Source: Edaphobacter bradus (GTDB lineage Bacteria > Acidobacteriota > Terriglobia > Terriglobales > Acidobacteriaceae). Taken from it: a stretch of DNA of 64,000 nucleotides. Position 1 is the stretch's first letter; every line of letters starts with the position of its first letter. The notes under the pieces were generated by a model. The model made no database searches, was not told the origin of the DNA, and saw only the letters and a program-made list of their open reading frames with translations. This document shows, piece by piece, positions 8,011-16,480 of the stretch. The stretch spans positions 1,116,907-1,180,906 of the forward strand of contig NZ_JAGSYF010000002.1 of the NCBI RefSeq assembly GCF_025685645.1, written 5' to 3'. Made by a program: the position numbers and the translations under genes.

Positions 8011-8802
8011 TCACTCCGCCGTTCCTGCCATCTGCAGCGCATCGGCTGGGGGATCGAATTTCCATACCGACGCCGGAATGTTCTGGTTGGGTCCGAAGTC
8101 CGTCACGTAGTCGGAATATCTTTTGCTGTCTTGCGGAGTGGCGCCGACGAAAGTTGCTTCCACCTTGAGAGGAACCTTGTACTCTCGCGAGACCCAAAGG
8201 CGCAGCGTGTTGTCGTGCAGGGTTCCATTCGAGGCGCTCTGTAAGACCTTTACGTCCACGATGTCGCAGGGATAGCTGCGGCCCGCAATCGTCAGTGGCT
8301 CCATTCCCGCGAGTTTCGCCGACGTCGTCACCGATGGCAGATTTGCGTTGCTCAACTGCCGCGCCAGCCCCGGGAAGGCGTTCGAGAAGAGTGCCGCGGG
8401 GGCGCCTCCGGCCCGCTTCGAATACATCCGGTCGCCACCGTTGTAGACCCACGTCGTTGAGCCGTCGGACACGATTGTTTCGCTGCGCTGGTACTGCTGG
8501 CTCTCGGCTCGGACATGCCCCGGCCGCAGCACCCACGTCTTTATATAGGCGTGGGTGGTCTGGTTGTAGTGCGGCGTGACGCTCGTGATGTCCACCTGAT
8601 GGGAGACCTCAAAACGGTCGATTGACTGCACCGCTCGAGCTTGTTGTTGCACGAGCGCGCGTGCCGCATCCGCGACATCTCCGGCGTCCTGGGTCTTGGC
8701 TCCCTGGGACCTGGCACGATGGGTGTCCGATGTTTGCGCGCCGAGGGCGAGCGCGCTGCAGAGGGCGGCAGCGAATACAGGAAGAGAGACGCGATAACGC
8801 AT
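8011..8802 (-). CDS. secreted LolA-like outer-membrane lipoprotein-sorting fold protein
   Basis: 263 residues with a signal peptide ending near ALALGAQ (residue 22). The region from about residue 45 (ALVQQQARAVQSIDRFEVSHQVDI) shows long beta strands such as HAYIKTWVLRPGHVRAESQ, ETIVSDGSTTWVYN, and LRLWVSREYKVPLKVEA. This pattern is typical of LolA/LolB-like or DUF2092-type periplasmic proteins that hold a lipid in a half-barrel. Substrate is unknown. It follows the GH16 gene on the same strand after a 76-bp gap. Confidence 0.75.
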   Translation of the reverse strand: MRYRVSLPVFAAALCSALALGAQTSDTHRARSQGAKTQDAGDVADAARALVQQQARAVQSIDRFEVSHQVDITSVTPHYNQTTHAYIKTWVLRPGHVRAESQQYQRSETIVSDGSTTWVYNGGDRMYSKRAGGAPAALFSNAFPGLARQLSNANLPSVTTSAKLAGMEPLTIAGRSYPCDIVDVKVLQSASNGTLHDNTLRLWVSREYKVPLKVEATFVGATPQDSKRYSDYVTDFGPNQNIPASVWKFDPPADALQMAGTAE

Positions 8803-8878
8803 AGGTTTGTTCCGTAGATTTGTTCCGTAGAAAGGTAGGAAAGGGGCACGGGCTCATCGACCCGTGCCCGCACAAGCA

Positions 8879-10162
8879 TTACGGTTCTTGCACGAGCTGG
8901 AACATCTGTGCGCCCGTACCGTTGCAGGTGTATTGGTCGAGCTGCACACCGTTCTGGGTCGATGCTCCGGGCACATCCACGCAGAGGCCGCTGTAGCGGT
9001 TCACAAGCTGGAAGTTCGCGCCGACTTGCTGTGGCATCCACTGCTGGTTCGCGCCACCGCCGTAGGCCCACTGTTGCAGGCCGGTGCCAGGAGAAGTGGA
9101 CCAGTTCGTGTCGTCGAGCGCCAGGCCGGAGTTGCGGTTGATGATCTTGTAGTAGCCGCTGTCGGTGGGCACCAGTTGCCACTCCTGGTTGACCTGGTCG
9201 GTGCCGCACTGCCACTGCTGCACCGTCGTGCCATTTGTGGTGCCAAAGCCGGTGTCATCCATGCAGGAACCGCTGTTCTGGTTGATGACCTGGTACCAGG
9301 CCCCGGAGTTGATCGAGCCCGCGCCGCCCTGCCATTTGCGGACGCGGACGTAGTCCACCTTCATCGTCGCCGGCCATGGAGTGTTGGCGTCCGGTCCGGG
9401 GTTTGGCCAGTTACCGCCAACCGCGAGGTTGTAGAGCAGGAAGAAGTTGCCGTTGTCGAACTCCCATGTGCCGCCGCTGCTGCTCGGCGTCAGAGTGACG
9501 AACGGATGGGTGTAATCATCCACAAAAAACTGCACGGTCTGCGGGAACCAGTTAGCGCCGTAGATGTGGTACGCGCTGTTGATCGGCGAAGACACGTGCG
9601 TCTGGTTGCCGGTGTTGAAGTTATTGGCTCCGTGCAGGCTGGACTGGATCGTGCTGTTGCCCATCTGCGGGACGTTTTCCATGATGTCGATTTCGCCGCA
9701 CGCCGGCCACTGCGTTCCGCTAAAGATGGAGTTGCCGAGCATCCAGAAGGCGGGCCATAGTCCGTCGCCATACGGCAACTGCATGCGAGACTCGATCAAG
9801 CCGTACTGTGTCGAGACGTTCGGATACGTGCGCATACGGGCTGACGTGTATGTGCTGCCCACGGGGAAGGCTGCGATGACCAGGTTGCCGTTGCCGTCCT
9901 GATAGGCGTTGGGGTTGCTTGAACTGCAGGGATATGTGTTGTTGCCGTATGGACAGTAGTACTCGAGTTCATTATTGCCCCACCCGGCGGGGTTGCCCCT
10001 CCCCGTCTCCATGAACCAGTTGTAGGTGTTAGGGGAGCCGTAGGCTCCGTTGAACTCGTCGCTCCAGGTTGTGTTGTAGACCTGTGCCTGCGACCGTTGA
10101 TTGCCGAAGACGATGACTGCCGCCAGTGCCACGGCCGCCGCCATGAACCGTTTGAAGATCAT
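8879..10162 (-). CDS. secreted GH16 beta-glucanase with C-terminal ricin-type lectin domain
   Basis: 427 residues from the ATG at 10162, chosen because AGGAG lies eight bases upstream and it begins the signal peptide MIFKRFMAAAVALAAVIVFG. The GH16 domain fills about residues 28-285 and has the catalytic motif GEIDIMENVP, with the nucleophile and acid/base Glu in ExDxxE. The remainder (about 295-427) is a ricin B-like beta-trefoil with three QxW-type repeats (VQQWQCGTDQVNQEWQLV, LQQWAYGGGANQQWMP and LDQYTCNGTGAQMFQLV). It probably hydrolyses beta-1,3- or mixed-linkage glucans outside the cell, with the lectin binding galactose-type or glucan polymers. Confidence 0.93.
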   Translation of the reverse strand: MIFKRFMAAAVALAAVIVFGNQRSQAQVYNTTWSDEFNGAYGSPNTYNWFMETGRGNPAGWGNNELEYYCPYGNNTYPCSSSNPNAYQDGNGNLVIAAFPVGSTYTSARMRTYPNVSTQYGLIESRMQLPYGDGLWPAFWMLGNSIFSGTQWPACGEIDIMENVPQMGNSTIQSSLHGANNFNTGNQTHVSSPINSAYHIYGANWFPQTVQFFVDDYTHPFVTLTPSSSGGTWEFDNGNFFLLYNLAVGGNWPNPGPDANTPWPATMKVDYVRVRKWQGGAGSINSGAWYQVINQNSGSCMDDTGFGTTNGTTVQQWQCGTDQVNQEWQLVPTDSGYYKIINRNSGLALDDTNWSTSPGTGLQQWAYGGGANQQWMPQQVGANFQLVNRYSGLCVDVPGASTQNGVQLDQYTCNGTGAQMFQLVQEP

Positions 10163-10282
10163 GTATTTTGCTCCTGTGATGGACTCACGACTCAGCATTT
10201 TCACCACGAGATTGGCGCGCAAACCGCACGCCAATCTTTAGAACCAGTTACAAAACCTACACAGTCCGTATTTTTCTGCGCT

Positions 10283-10316
10283 GAAGACTATCGTTTGTCT
10301 TCCTGAATTTTGTCAA
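10283..10316 (-). promoter_or_regulatory. sigma70-like promoter with overlapping dyad upstream of GH16
   Basis: On the minus strand TTGACA (10316-10311) is followed after 18 bp by GATAGT (10292-10287), a fair -10. The dyad GAAGAC-8 bases-GTCTTC at 10283-10302 covers the -10, a place where a repressor would block transcription. The rest of the 470-bp gap to the next gene (10317-10632) shows no convincing ORF. Confidence 0.4.
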
Positions 10317-10632
10317 GTACAAAATGGCAAGATATTTTCACCACACGTGAGTTCAACTCCACCTGTCGCAGCAAATGGATAGCGGAATTAAGGAATTTTG
10401 CGATCGCAGCTCACTGAGAGTGCTTCTCAAGAGCAAGAGCCGCGCAGTGGGGCGCCGAGATGCCGACCCATTGGTACACAGCTTCTCAATCCCGTCGTAT
10501 GTACCGGGAAATGGCGCGGGCGTCGAATGAATGGGTGGCTCTTTCACACCGATGGCGCTCACCTGAACAGCCGGCGAGGAATGATCGCAGCGAATCTTGT
10601 TCAGGAGTTCATTGAGGCTAATGTTCGCCAGG

Positions 10633-11769
10633 TTAATATTTTGCCGCAGCTTCGTCAGCAAGACGGATAGCGCGACCGGTTTGGGCGGAACGGCGGGCGG
10701 CGTCGAGGATGCGGACTACGGTGACGTTTGTATCGAGCGAGGTTAGGTCGTGTTGCGGTTGCAGCTTGCCGGAGAGGACGGCGGCGAGATAGTTGAGTGA
10801 GTTGTCGTGCGGCGCTGTGAGTGGTGGCGCGGTTTCGGTGCGCTCAGAGGTTTCGCCGGGTAGACGAAGGCGGATGTTGTCGCCGTGCGCGCTGTTGAGA
10901 TAGACGGTGTCGACGAAGCCCTTTGCGCCGTAGACCTCCATATCCTTGCGGTCGAAGGGCCAGTTCCATGAGCCTTGAATGATGGCCTGGGCGTGCGGGT
11001 AGGTGAGGATGATGGTGCTGTCGTCGTCGACATTTGGATACACGCCAGGTTTGATGTGCAGAGTGACGGCGGTGACGGTAAGAGGCAGCTCACCGTGCAT
11101 GAACCAGGTGGCGAGGTCGACGCCGTAGCAGCCGAAGTCGAAGAGTGCGCCTCCGCCGTTTTGTTTCGGGTCGGTGAGCCAGGAGAGGAACTCGGGGCCG
11201 ACGCCGATCTCCTTGGGGCCGCGGTGGCCGTCGTGGACGACGAGCTTGCGCAGGTCGCCGATCTTGCCGCTGGCGAGGATGTCGTAAGCGGCGGTGTTGG
11301 AGGCGTACCACGTGGTCTCGTAGTTGGTGAGGACGGGGACGTGATACTGCTCGGAGAGGTGCTGGATGGCGAGCGCGTCCTCGTAGGTAGTAGCGAGAGG
11401 CTTCTCGACCATGGCGGCGATATGCAATGGAGCCGCCTGCTCAATGGCAGCGCGGTGCCCGGCAATGGAGGTGTAGACGAGGATGGCCTGCGGGTGCGTG
11501 CTCTTGAGCACCTCCGCTTCGCTGGAGAAGAAGAGTTTCTCGGGAAGATGCGTGCGGTTGATGTAGGTCTGGCGAAGAGCTGCGTCGGGTTCGGCGATGC
11601 CTACGAGCGTGATCTCCGGGTGCGATGAGAGATCGTGGAGGAAGCCCTGGACGTGTCCGTGGACGAGGCCGACAATGGCTACTCGTATGGGAGGTGTTGT
11701 TTGGGCGAATGAACTGTACGTGATGAGAAGGGTCGCGAAGAAGAGACGGAGTAAAGACAGAGGAGTCAT
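10633..11769 (-). CDS. secreted Gfo/Idh/MocA family oxidoreductase
   Basis: 378 residues. A signal peptide (MTPLSLLRLFFATLLITYSSFAQ) precedes the Rossmann domain IRVAIVGLVHGHVQGFL. The family signature VEKPLATTYEDA (EKP, about residue 117) and the C-terminal alpha-beta domain with FDFGCYGVDLATWFM are present. The expected GxGxxG reads GLVHGH, a known variant in exported members. Family members use tightly bound NAD(P) on sugars. The start is 21 bp after the lpxA stop, so the gene is likely in the fabZ-lpxA transcript, although its export argues for sugar processing rather than lipid A synthesis. Confidence 0.88.
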   Translation of the reverse strand: MTPLSLLRLFFATLLITYSSFAQTTPPIRVAIVGLVHGHVQGFLHDLSSHPEITLVGIAEPDAALRQTYINRTHLPEKLFFSSEAEVLKSTHPQAILVYTSIAGHRAAIEQAAPLHIAAMVEKPLATTYEDALAIQHLSEQYHVPVLTNYETTWYASNTAAYDILASGKIGDLRKLVVHDGHRGPKEIGVGPEFLSWLTDPKQNGGGALFDFGCYGVDLATWFMHGELPLTVTAVTLHIKPGVYPNVDDDSTIILTYPHAQAIIQGSWNWPFDRKDMEVYGAKGFVDTVYLNSAHGDNIRLRLPGETSERTETAPPLTAPHDNSLNYLAAVLSGKLQPQHDLTSLDTNVTVVRILDAARRSAQTGRAIRLADEAAAKY

Positions 11770-11790
11770 AGAGGTCCGCTCAGACGAAGA

Positions 11791-12576
11791 TTATTTGATC
11801 ACGCCTCGTTCGCTCTTTGCGATGAAGTCTGCGAGGTAGGCTACCTTTTCACCGAACTCGCCTGAGGCGATCTTCTCGCGGATGGCGGCGAGGGCTTCGG
11901 AGGTGTTGAGCTTGGAGTGCTGCAGAAGGCGGTAGGCGGCGCGAAGCTGCTTCAGTTCTTCCGGAGTGAAGCCTCGGCGCTCGAGGCCGACCTTGTTGAT
12001 GCCGTAGGCGTGGTTGTTGCGCTCGATCGAGGTCAGCGAGTAGGGGAGGACGTCCTGCGTGATGGTGGTTCCGCCGCCGATGTAGGCGTACTTGCCGATG
12101 GTGCAGAACTGGTGGATGGGGTTGAGCGCGCCGATGACGGCGTAGTCTTCGACGGTGACGTGGCCAGCGAGCGTGGCTCCGTTGGCGAGGATGCAGCCGT
12201 CGCCGATTTGAGAGTCGTGGCCGATGTGCGTGTAGGCCATGATGAGACAACCGCTTCCCACTCGCGTGATTCCCCCACCGCCTGTGGTACCGCGCGAGAT
12301 GGTAACGTACTCGCGGATGTCGTTCCTGTCGCCGATCTCGAGGCGCGTGGGCTCGCCCTTGTACTTCAGGTCCTGCGGGGCGACTCCGAGGCAGGCGAAG
12401 GAGAAGACGCGGTTGTGGCTTCCCATCGTGAGGTGGCCGTCGAGGACGACGTGCGAGACCAGCTCGCACTCTTCACCGAGGATGACGTTGGGGCCGATGG
12501 TGCACCAGGGGCCGATGCTGCAGCTTTCGGGGATCTGTGCTCCGGGCGCTATGATCGCTGTCGGGTGAATGCTCAC
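11791..12576 (-). CDS. lpxA: acyl-ACP--UDP-N-acetylglucosamine O-acyltransferase
   Basis: 261 residues from a GTG at 12576, which overlaps the fabZ stop by four bases and gives the normal LpxA start VSIHPTAIIAPGAQIPE (an upstream ATG at 12639 would run inside fabZ). Left-handed beta-helix hexapeptide repeats fill the first 190 residues, including AYTHIGHDSQIGDGCILANG with the catalytic His region, and the C-terminal helical domain (LERRGFTPEELKQLRAAYRLL) follows. LpxA catalyses the first step of lipid A synthesis by moving a 3-hydroxyacyl chain to UDP-GlcNAc. Confidence 0.96.
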   Translation of the reverse strand: MSIHPTAIIAPGAQIPESCSIGPWCTIGPNVILGEECELVSHVVLDGHLTMGSHNRVFSFACLGVAPQDLKYKGEPTRLEIGDRNDIREYVTISRGTTGGGGITRVGSGCLIMAYTHIGHDSQIGDGCILANGATLAGHVTVEDYAVIGALNPIHQFCTIGKYAYIGGGTTITQDVLPYSLTSIERNNHAYGINKVGLERRGFTPEELKQLRAAYRLLQHSKLNTSEALAAIREKIASGEFGEKVAYLADFIAKSERGVIK

Positions 12577-13109
12577 TCGGGCACGGCCTCGGAGGCAGAG
12601 GCTGCGGGCTTCGGTGCGACGCGCGGGACGACCTGGCACATCACGATGGCGTCGCAGACGAGCTTGCCGTCGACGGTGATGTTGCCCTGCATGCGCACGG
12701 CGCGGGTGCGCCAGTTGAGTACGCTGACCTCGATGCGGAGCTGGTCGCCCGGAGTGACGGGGCGGCGGAAGCTGGCGTTTTCGATCTTCGTGAAGACCAT
12801 CAGCTTGGAGTCGCGGTCAGGGATCTCGGTGAGGAGAAGCGCGCCGCCGGCCTGCGCGATGGCTTCGACCATCAGGACGCCGGGCATGATGGGATAGTCG
12901 GGGAAGTGGCCCTGGAAGTGGGGCTCGTTGAACGTGACGTTTTTGATCGCGACGATGCGCTGCTTGCGCTCGATCTCGACGACACGGTCGATGAGGAGGA
13001 AGGGATAGCGGTGCGGCAGGATGGACATGATCTCGATGATGTCCATCGTCTTCTTCGTCTCGGGCGCGGTTTCCGGCGCGGCAGCGAGGGTGGTGGGCGA
13101 TTCGCTCAT
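12573..13109 (-). CDS. fabZ: 3-hydroxyacyl-ACP dehydratase FabZ
   Basis: 178 residues. The hot-dog fold motif IMSILPHRYPFLLIDRVVEIE begins near residue 27, and the active-site His and Glu lie in FQGHFPDYPIMPGVLMVEAIAQ. The protein is longer than typical FabZ (about 145) because of an N-terminal Ala/Thr/Pro-rich leader and a C-terminal tail with PKPAASASEAVPE. It dehydrates 3-hydroxyacyl-ACP in fatty acid elongation and supplies the same pool LpxA uses. The start codon of lpxA overlaps its stop, a sign of translational coupling. Confidence 0.96.
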   Translation of the reverse strand: MSESPTTLAAAPETAPETKKTMDIIEIMSILPHRYPFLLIDRVVEIERKQRIVAIKNVTFNEPHFQGHFPDYPIMPGVLMVEAIAQAGGALLLTEIPDRDSKLMVFTKIENASFRRPVTPGDQLRIEVSVLNWRTRAVRMQGNITVDGKLVCDAIVMCQVVPRVAPKPAASASEAVPE

Positions 13110-13140
13110 AGCAAACCTGAGTATAAACCGCCAGCCGGGG

Positions 13141-13989
13141 CTATTTTTTCTTCACAATGACGTGGTCGGGATCGAACATGTCGTTGGGGATTCCGAGGTT
13201 GTAGTGGACCTTGGTGTAGAAGCGCTGGTTGACCATGTCGCCGTTGTGGTAGCGGGTGAGGGTGTAGGCGGTGGGAAGGCCGTCGACGGTGTGGTAGTCG
13301 TCGTACTCTTCGACGTCTTCGTCGTAGTCCTTGAAGGTGACGTTGCGCCACTGGAAGGTGCGGCGGAGCGGGAGGTGGGTGCTGGCGTCGATCTCGAGGG
13401 TGACGGCGTCGTTGTTGGGGCTGAGGACGGTGACCTTGTCGGCGATGCGGCGCATGACCATCGAGGTGCCTTCGGAGAGAACCATGACGCCGGGCGTCTT
13501 GAGCCAGGTGTTGATGATGGCATCGACGGAGTGGGCCTTGCGGCGCTCGTAGTCTTCGACCTGGTCTTTGGGAAGCTCGGTGCGGCCCTTGAAGGTGACT
13601 TCGTAGCCGTTGGCGCGGGTCCAGATCTGGACGACGTCGATCTTTTTCCCGGGGAAGATCATGCTTTTGTCGGTGAGGAATCCGTAACGCTCGGCGTCGG
13701 TCTGGCCGTAGTTGGGGTAGCGGCGCCAGTAGTCGAACTCGATGATGGTGCCGTTGGGTTGGTTGTGGAAGAAGCTGGCGGTGCGTCCGGCGGCCTGCAT
13801 GTCGTGTCGCTCGCGCCAGGCGGGGCCTCCGAGGGCGTCGACCATCTCGTTGAGTATGGCGCGGCCGCGCTGCTCGTCGGTTCCGGAAGGCTGCGTGGGC
13901 TGGGCACTGGGGATGCTGCTGGCCTGCGCGTGGGCGCGTGATGGGGCGAGCGCGCAGAGAATGAGCAGGCAAAGAACGGGTCGCTTCAT
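13141..13989 (-). CDS. secreted LolA-like protein of unknown function
   Basis: 282 residues with signal peptide MKRPVLCLLILCALAPSRA and cleavage near AHA-QA. Helix ILNEMVDALGGPAWRERHD is followed by beta strands such as TIIEFDYWRRYPNYGQTD, LEIDASTHLPLRRTFQWRNVT and AYTLTRYHNGDMVNQRFYTKVHYN, a pattern shared by LolA-fold outer-membrane lipoprotein-sorting proteins. An acidic stretch (DYDEDVEEYDDY) is notable. It sits 31 bp upstream of fabZ in the same direction, so it may share the transcript and serve envelope assembly. Confidence 0.75.
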   Translation of the reverse strand: MKRPVLCLLILCALAPSRAHAQASSIPSAQPTQPSGTDEQRGRAILNEMVDALGGPAWRERHDMQAAGRTASFFHNQPNGTIIEFDYWRRYPNYGQTDAERYGFLTDKSMIFPGKKIDVVQIWTRANGYEVTFKGRTELPKDQVEDYERRKAHSVDAIINTWLKTPGVMVLSEGTSMVMRRIADKVTVLSPNNDAVTLEIDASTHLPLRRTFQWRNVTFKDYDEDVEEYDDYHTVDGLPTAYTLTRYHNGDMVNQRFYTKVHYNLGIPNDMFDPDHVIVKKK

Positions 13990-14033
13990 TCCGGGTTGTT
14001 GCTCCTTTAGACTTCAGGGGTTGTGGCGCGTGA

Positions 14034-14092
14034 CCGGGGCTAAAGCCCTTCTGCCTTCGCCGGGATTTTCGCAGGGCTGAAGCCCTGCGCTC
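14034..14092. repeat. REP-like hairpin pair, copy C
   Basis: GGGGCTAAAGCCCTT and, 20 bases later, GCAGGGCTGAAGCCCTGCG form two small hairpins with the same cores (CTAAAG and CTGAAG loops between G and C tracts) as the elements at 25137-25206 and 48227-48294. It lies between the LolA-like gene and the SDR gene. Confidence 0.65.
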
Positions 14093-14161
14093 CCTCCGAT
14101 TCGTGCGCTCCCTCCGACTTGTACGCTTCTTCGGATTCGTAGGCTTCTTCGGATTCGTGCG
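14090..14161. repeat. four tandem 18-bp units
   Basis: Four units of 18 bp (14090-14107, 14108-14125, 14126-14143 and 14144-14161) follow the consensus CTYCYTCGGATTCGTGCG with a few changes, then a partial unit. They lie just past the SDR stop on the minus strand, where they would read as hexapeptides A[HY][EK]SE[EG] in another frame; I see no sign that this frame is translated. Confidence 0.75.
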
Positions 14162-14179
14162 CCTCCGCTCCCTGCGTTG

Positions 14180-14989
14180 TCAGCCTACCAGTACGGCTCC
14201 GCCGTTGACGTTGAAGATCTCGCCGGAGATGAAGCCGGCGAGCGGGGTGCAGAGAAACAGTATGGGGCCGGCGATCTCCTCGGGGCGCGCGGGGCGGCCG
14301 AGGGGGATGGCGGCCAGCACCTTCTTGGACGTCTCCGGGTGCTGGAAGGCTGCGGCGGACATGTCGGTGCGGACCCAGCCAGGAGCGACGCAGTTGGCGA
14401 GGATTCCCTTCGGGGCGAGCTCGCTGGAGAGGCTCTTGGTGAGGGAGATGAGGGCTCCTTTGCTGGCGGCGTAGTCGGCGTGGAAGGCCTCGCCGCGCTG
14501 GCCGGCGGTAGAGCTTACAAGGACGATATGGCCTCTGGCGTTTGCCCCGTCGAGTTGCGGTTGCTGCTGCATCTGGGCGACGGCCGACTGGACGAGGCCG
14601 AATACGCTGTCGAGATTGACGCCGAGAGTTGTGCGCCATTGCGCGGCGGTCATCGATGCGATGGGCTGGTCGTGCGGCGGCCAGATGCCGTGGTTGACGA
14701 TGAGGCAGTCGAGGCGTCCGAAGGCGGCGATGGTGGCAGCGACGAGGGCCTGGCCGTCCTCGGCGGTGGCGAGTTCCTGGCGGAGGGCGATGCAGTTCTC
14801 GTCGCCTCCGCATTCGGCTGCGAGGGCGTGGGCTTTGGCTTTGTGCGTGAGGTAGCTGAAGGCAACTTTGGCTCCGGCCTGGCGGAAGAGGCGGACGGCG
14901 GCGGCTCCGATGCCGCGCGAGCCTCCGGTGATGAGGGCGACTCGTCCGGGGAGTGATAAAAGCACCGATGGATTGACTGGATTGGACAT
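14180..14989 (-). CDS. SDR family oxidoreductase (FabG-like)
   Basis: 269 residues. The NAD(P) loop GRVALITGGSRGIGAAAVRLF begins near residue 15, the catalytic Ser lies in HIVLVSSTAGQRG, the Tyr-Lys pair in DYAASKGALISLTKSL, and PGWVRTDM follows. The usual NNAG reads VNHG, a modest change. The closest class is 3-oxoacyl-ACP reductase-like SDRs, but FabG identity cannot be fixed because these enzymes act on many substrates. The gene is first of the minus-strand series that includes fabZ and lpxA, separated by the repeat-rich 14.0-14.16 kb stretch. Confidence 0.9.
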   Translation of the reverse strand: MSNPVNPSVLLSLPGRVALITGGSRGIGAAAVRLFRQAGAKVAFSYLTHKAKAHALAAECGGDENCIALRQELATAEDGQALVAATIAAFGRLDCLIVNHGIWPPHDQPIASMTAAQWRTTLGVNLDSVFGLVQSAVAQMQQQPQLDGANARGHIVLVSSTAGQRGEAFHADYAASKGALISLTKSLSSELAPKGILANCVAPGWVRTDMSAAAFQHPETSKKVLAAIPLGRPARPEEIAGPILFLCTPLAGFISGEIFNVNGGAVLVG

Positions 14990-15078
14990 ATACTTACTCG
15001 ACCGTAAATAACGACCTCGGTCTTGTGCAACTGAGCGAGGCTGTTTGCGATTCCACGAGCTGCGGAGGAGCCTGTCAA

Positions 15079-15465
15079 ATGAAGATCGCTGTGCTGATTG
15101 CCCGGATTCTGCTTGGCCTTCTGTTTGTCGTCTTCGGCCTCAATGTTTTTCGACCCTTCATGCCTATGCAGCTTCCGCCGGGAGACGCCGGCGCACTGCT
15201 GGGGCTGATGTTCAAGCACGGTTGGTTCTACTTCATCGGATTGCTGTATGTGGTTGGAGGCCTGTTGCTGCTGGTCGGCCGGTTTGTGCCGATCGGGCTG
15301 GTGCTGCTGGGGCCGATCCTCGTCGTTATCCTCATGTTCCACATTACTTTTGCACCCGCGAGCATTGGTATGGGGCTGTTCTGCGCGGCGCTGGAGGTCT
15401 TCCTGATCTATGCCTGCCGGGCGCACTTCCAGGCTTTGTTTGCTCCGAAGATCAACCACCAGTAA
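15079..15465 (+). CDS. DoxX-like small membrane protein, copy 1
   Basis: 128 residues from the ATG at 15079, with GGAGG about 11 bases upstream. Four hydrophobic helices (residues 2-22, 47-67, 72-92 and 97-117) and the motif IARILLGLLFVVFGLNVF fit the DoxX/DUF417-like family of four-helix membrane proteins, some linked to redox stress. The protein has high identity with the next gene along its whole length and the same length, so the pair arose by tandem duplication. Function is not known for this branch. Confidence 0.87.
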   Translation: MKIAVLIARILLGLLFVVFGLNVFRPFMPMQLPPGDAGALLGLMFKHGWFYFIGLLYVVGGLLLLVGRFVPIGLVLLGPILVVILMFHITFAPASIGMGLFCAALEVFLIYACRAHFQALFAPKINHQ

Positions 15466-15566
15466 GGGCTCTGAAGTCCGTGGGGATATACTCAACGCAC
15501 TCAACGGTTTCCGTTTCGTGCGAACTGTGGCGAGCTGTGAGACCGCTGCTGTGAGGGGGTGCGGCT

Positions 15567-15953
15567 GTGAAGATCGCGATTCTGATTGCGCGGTTTCTGC
15601 TGGGCCTGATGTTTGTCGTCTTCGGGCTGAATGTCTATCTGAACTTTATCCACATGGCAGCGCCGACGGGCGATGGCGGTGCGCTGCTGGGGCTGATGTT
15701 TCAGCATGGGTGGTTTACGTTCTTCGGCGTGCTGTATATCGTTGGCGGAACGTTGCTGCTGATCGGCAGGTTTGTGCCGATCGGGTTGGTTCTTCTGGGG
15801 CCGATTATTGTCGTCATCCTGCTGTTCCACATTACGTTCTATCCCGCGGGAATCGGGCCGGGGCTGTTTGCGGCGGTGCTTGAGGTGTTTCTGATCTGGG
15901 CCTGCCGGGCGCACTTTGAGGCCCTGTTTGCTCCGGAGCTGAATGTTTTGTAG
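15567..15953 (+). CDS. DoxX-like small membrane protein, copy 2
   Basis: 128 residues from a GTG at 15567 preceded by GAGGGGG. It aligns without gaps to copy 1: MKIAILIARFLLGLMFVVFGLNVYLNFIHM at the start, GDGGALLGLMFQHGWF near residue 34, and a C-terminal CRAHFEALFAPELN. The 101-bp spacer holds no other gene. Both copies keep four membrane helices. Changes concentrate at the second residue block (FRPFMPMQLPPG against LNFIHMAAPTG), which is the external loop if the N-terminus is inside. Confidence 0.87.
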   Translation: MKIAILIARFLLGLMFVVFGLNVYLNFIHMAAPTGDGGALLGLMFQHGWFTFFGVLYIVGGTLLLIGRFVPIGLVLLGPIIVVILLFHITFYPAGIGPGLFAAVLEVFLIWACRAHFEALFAPELNVL

Positions 15954-16205
15954 AGGGTAACGCTCCAGCGAGGAAGAGAGAAGGCAGAGGCTGCGAACAG
16001 GGCAGCCATGAGCAGGTTTGTGGGGCATCCGGCGGCATCCATTTCCGCGTACCTGGCATCTTTTGATGTAAGGTTTCTTGAAACTTGCTGTCGGCGCTCC
16101 CTTTTTTCACTGAGTGTTGGTTCCTGCGTTTTTCCGCAACACACTGATGCCTCTTGTGAGTTTGCAGCGTTCTGGCAGAGCACGGCAGCGATCGTGCGGG
16201 GCTTT

Positions 16206-16466
16206 ATGTTTGAAAATCCATGCCCACAGATGGATCGGCTTGTAAACCAGCTGGTCGAGGCCCGCCGGCGCCGCGACTGTCTCGTCGCCATGTCTATGGA
16301 TGGCCGCGAACCGTTGCGTGCGAACGCGGAGATTCTTCGAGTCGAAGGGTGCATCTCGGTGCACCGCTCCGAATGTGAATACTGCCGGAGCAGGGCTGAA
16401 CCGCTGACTGAACGCAGGCCTTCCGCAGGCGTGGGGGCCGAGCTGGGGATGCGCCAGGCAGGGTGA
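16206..16466 (+). CDS. possible small hypothetical protein
   Basis: 86 residues from the ATG at 16206 with a weak GCGGGG upstream. The first half (MDRLVNQLVEARRRRDCLVA) looks helical and CEYCRSR could bind metal, but the tail is low-complexity and overlaps a repeat. An in-frame longer start at 16008 exists. I recognise no family. The 744-bp gap between copy 2 of DoxX and GH20 (15954-16697) otherwise contains only repeat sequence. Confidence 0.3.
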   Translation: MFENPCPQMDRLVNQLVEARRRRDCLVAMSMDGREPLRANAEILRVEGCISVHRSECEYCRSRAEPLTERRPSAGVGAELGMRQAG

Positions 16467-16480
16467 CGGTTGGCCCACAC

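Noticed and set aside
10353..10661. 102-residue minus-strand frame between GH16 and the Gfo/Idh gene
   Set aside because: No ribosome-binding site, atypical composition for this genome, overlap with the Gfo/Idh C-terminus, and no family resemblance.
14090..14161. CRISPR array
   Set aside because: The 18-bp units are directly adjacent with no spacers.
14040..14813. 257-residue minus-strand frame with a Ser/Glu/Ala repeat tail
   Set aside because: Arg/His/Pro-rich shadow of the SDR gene; the repeat tail is DNA slippage.
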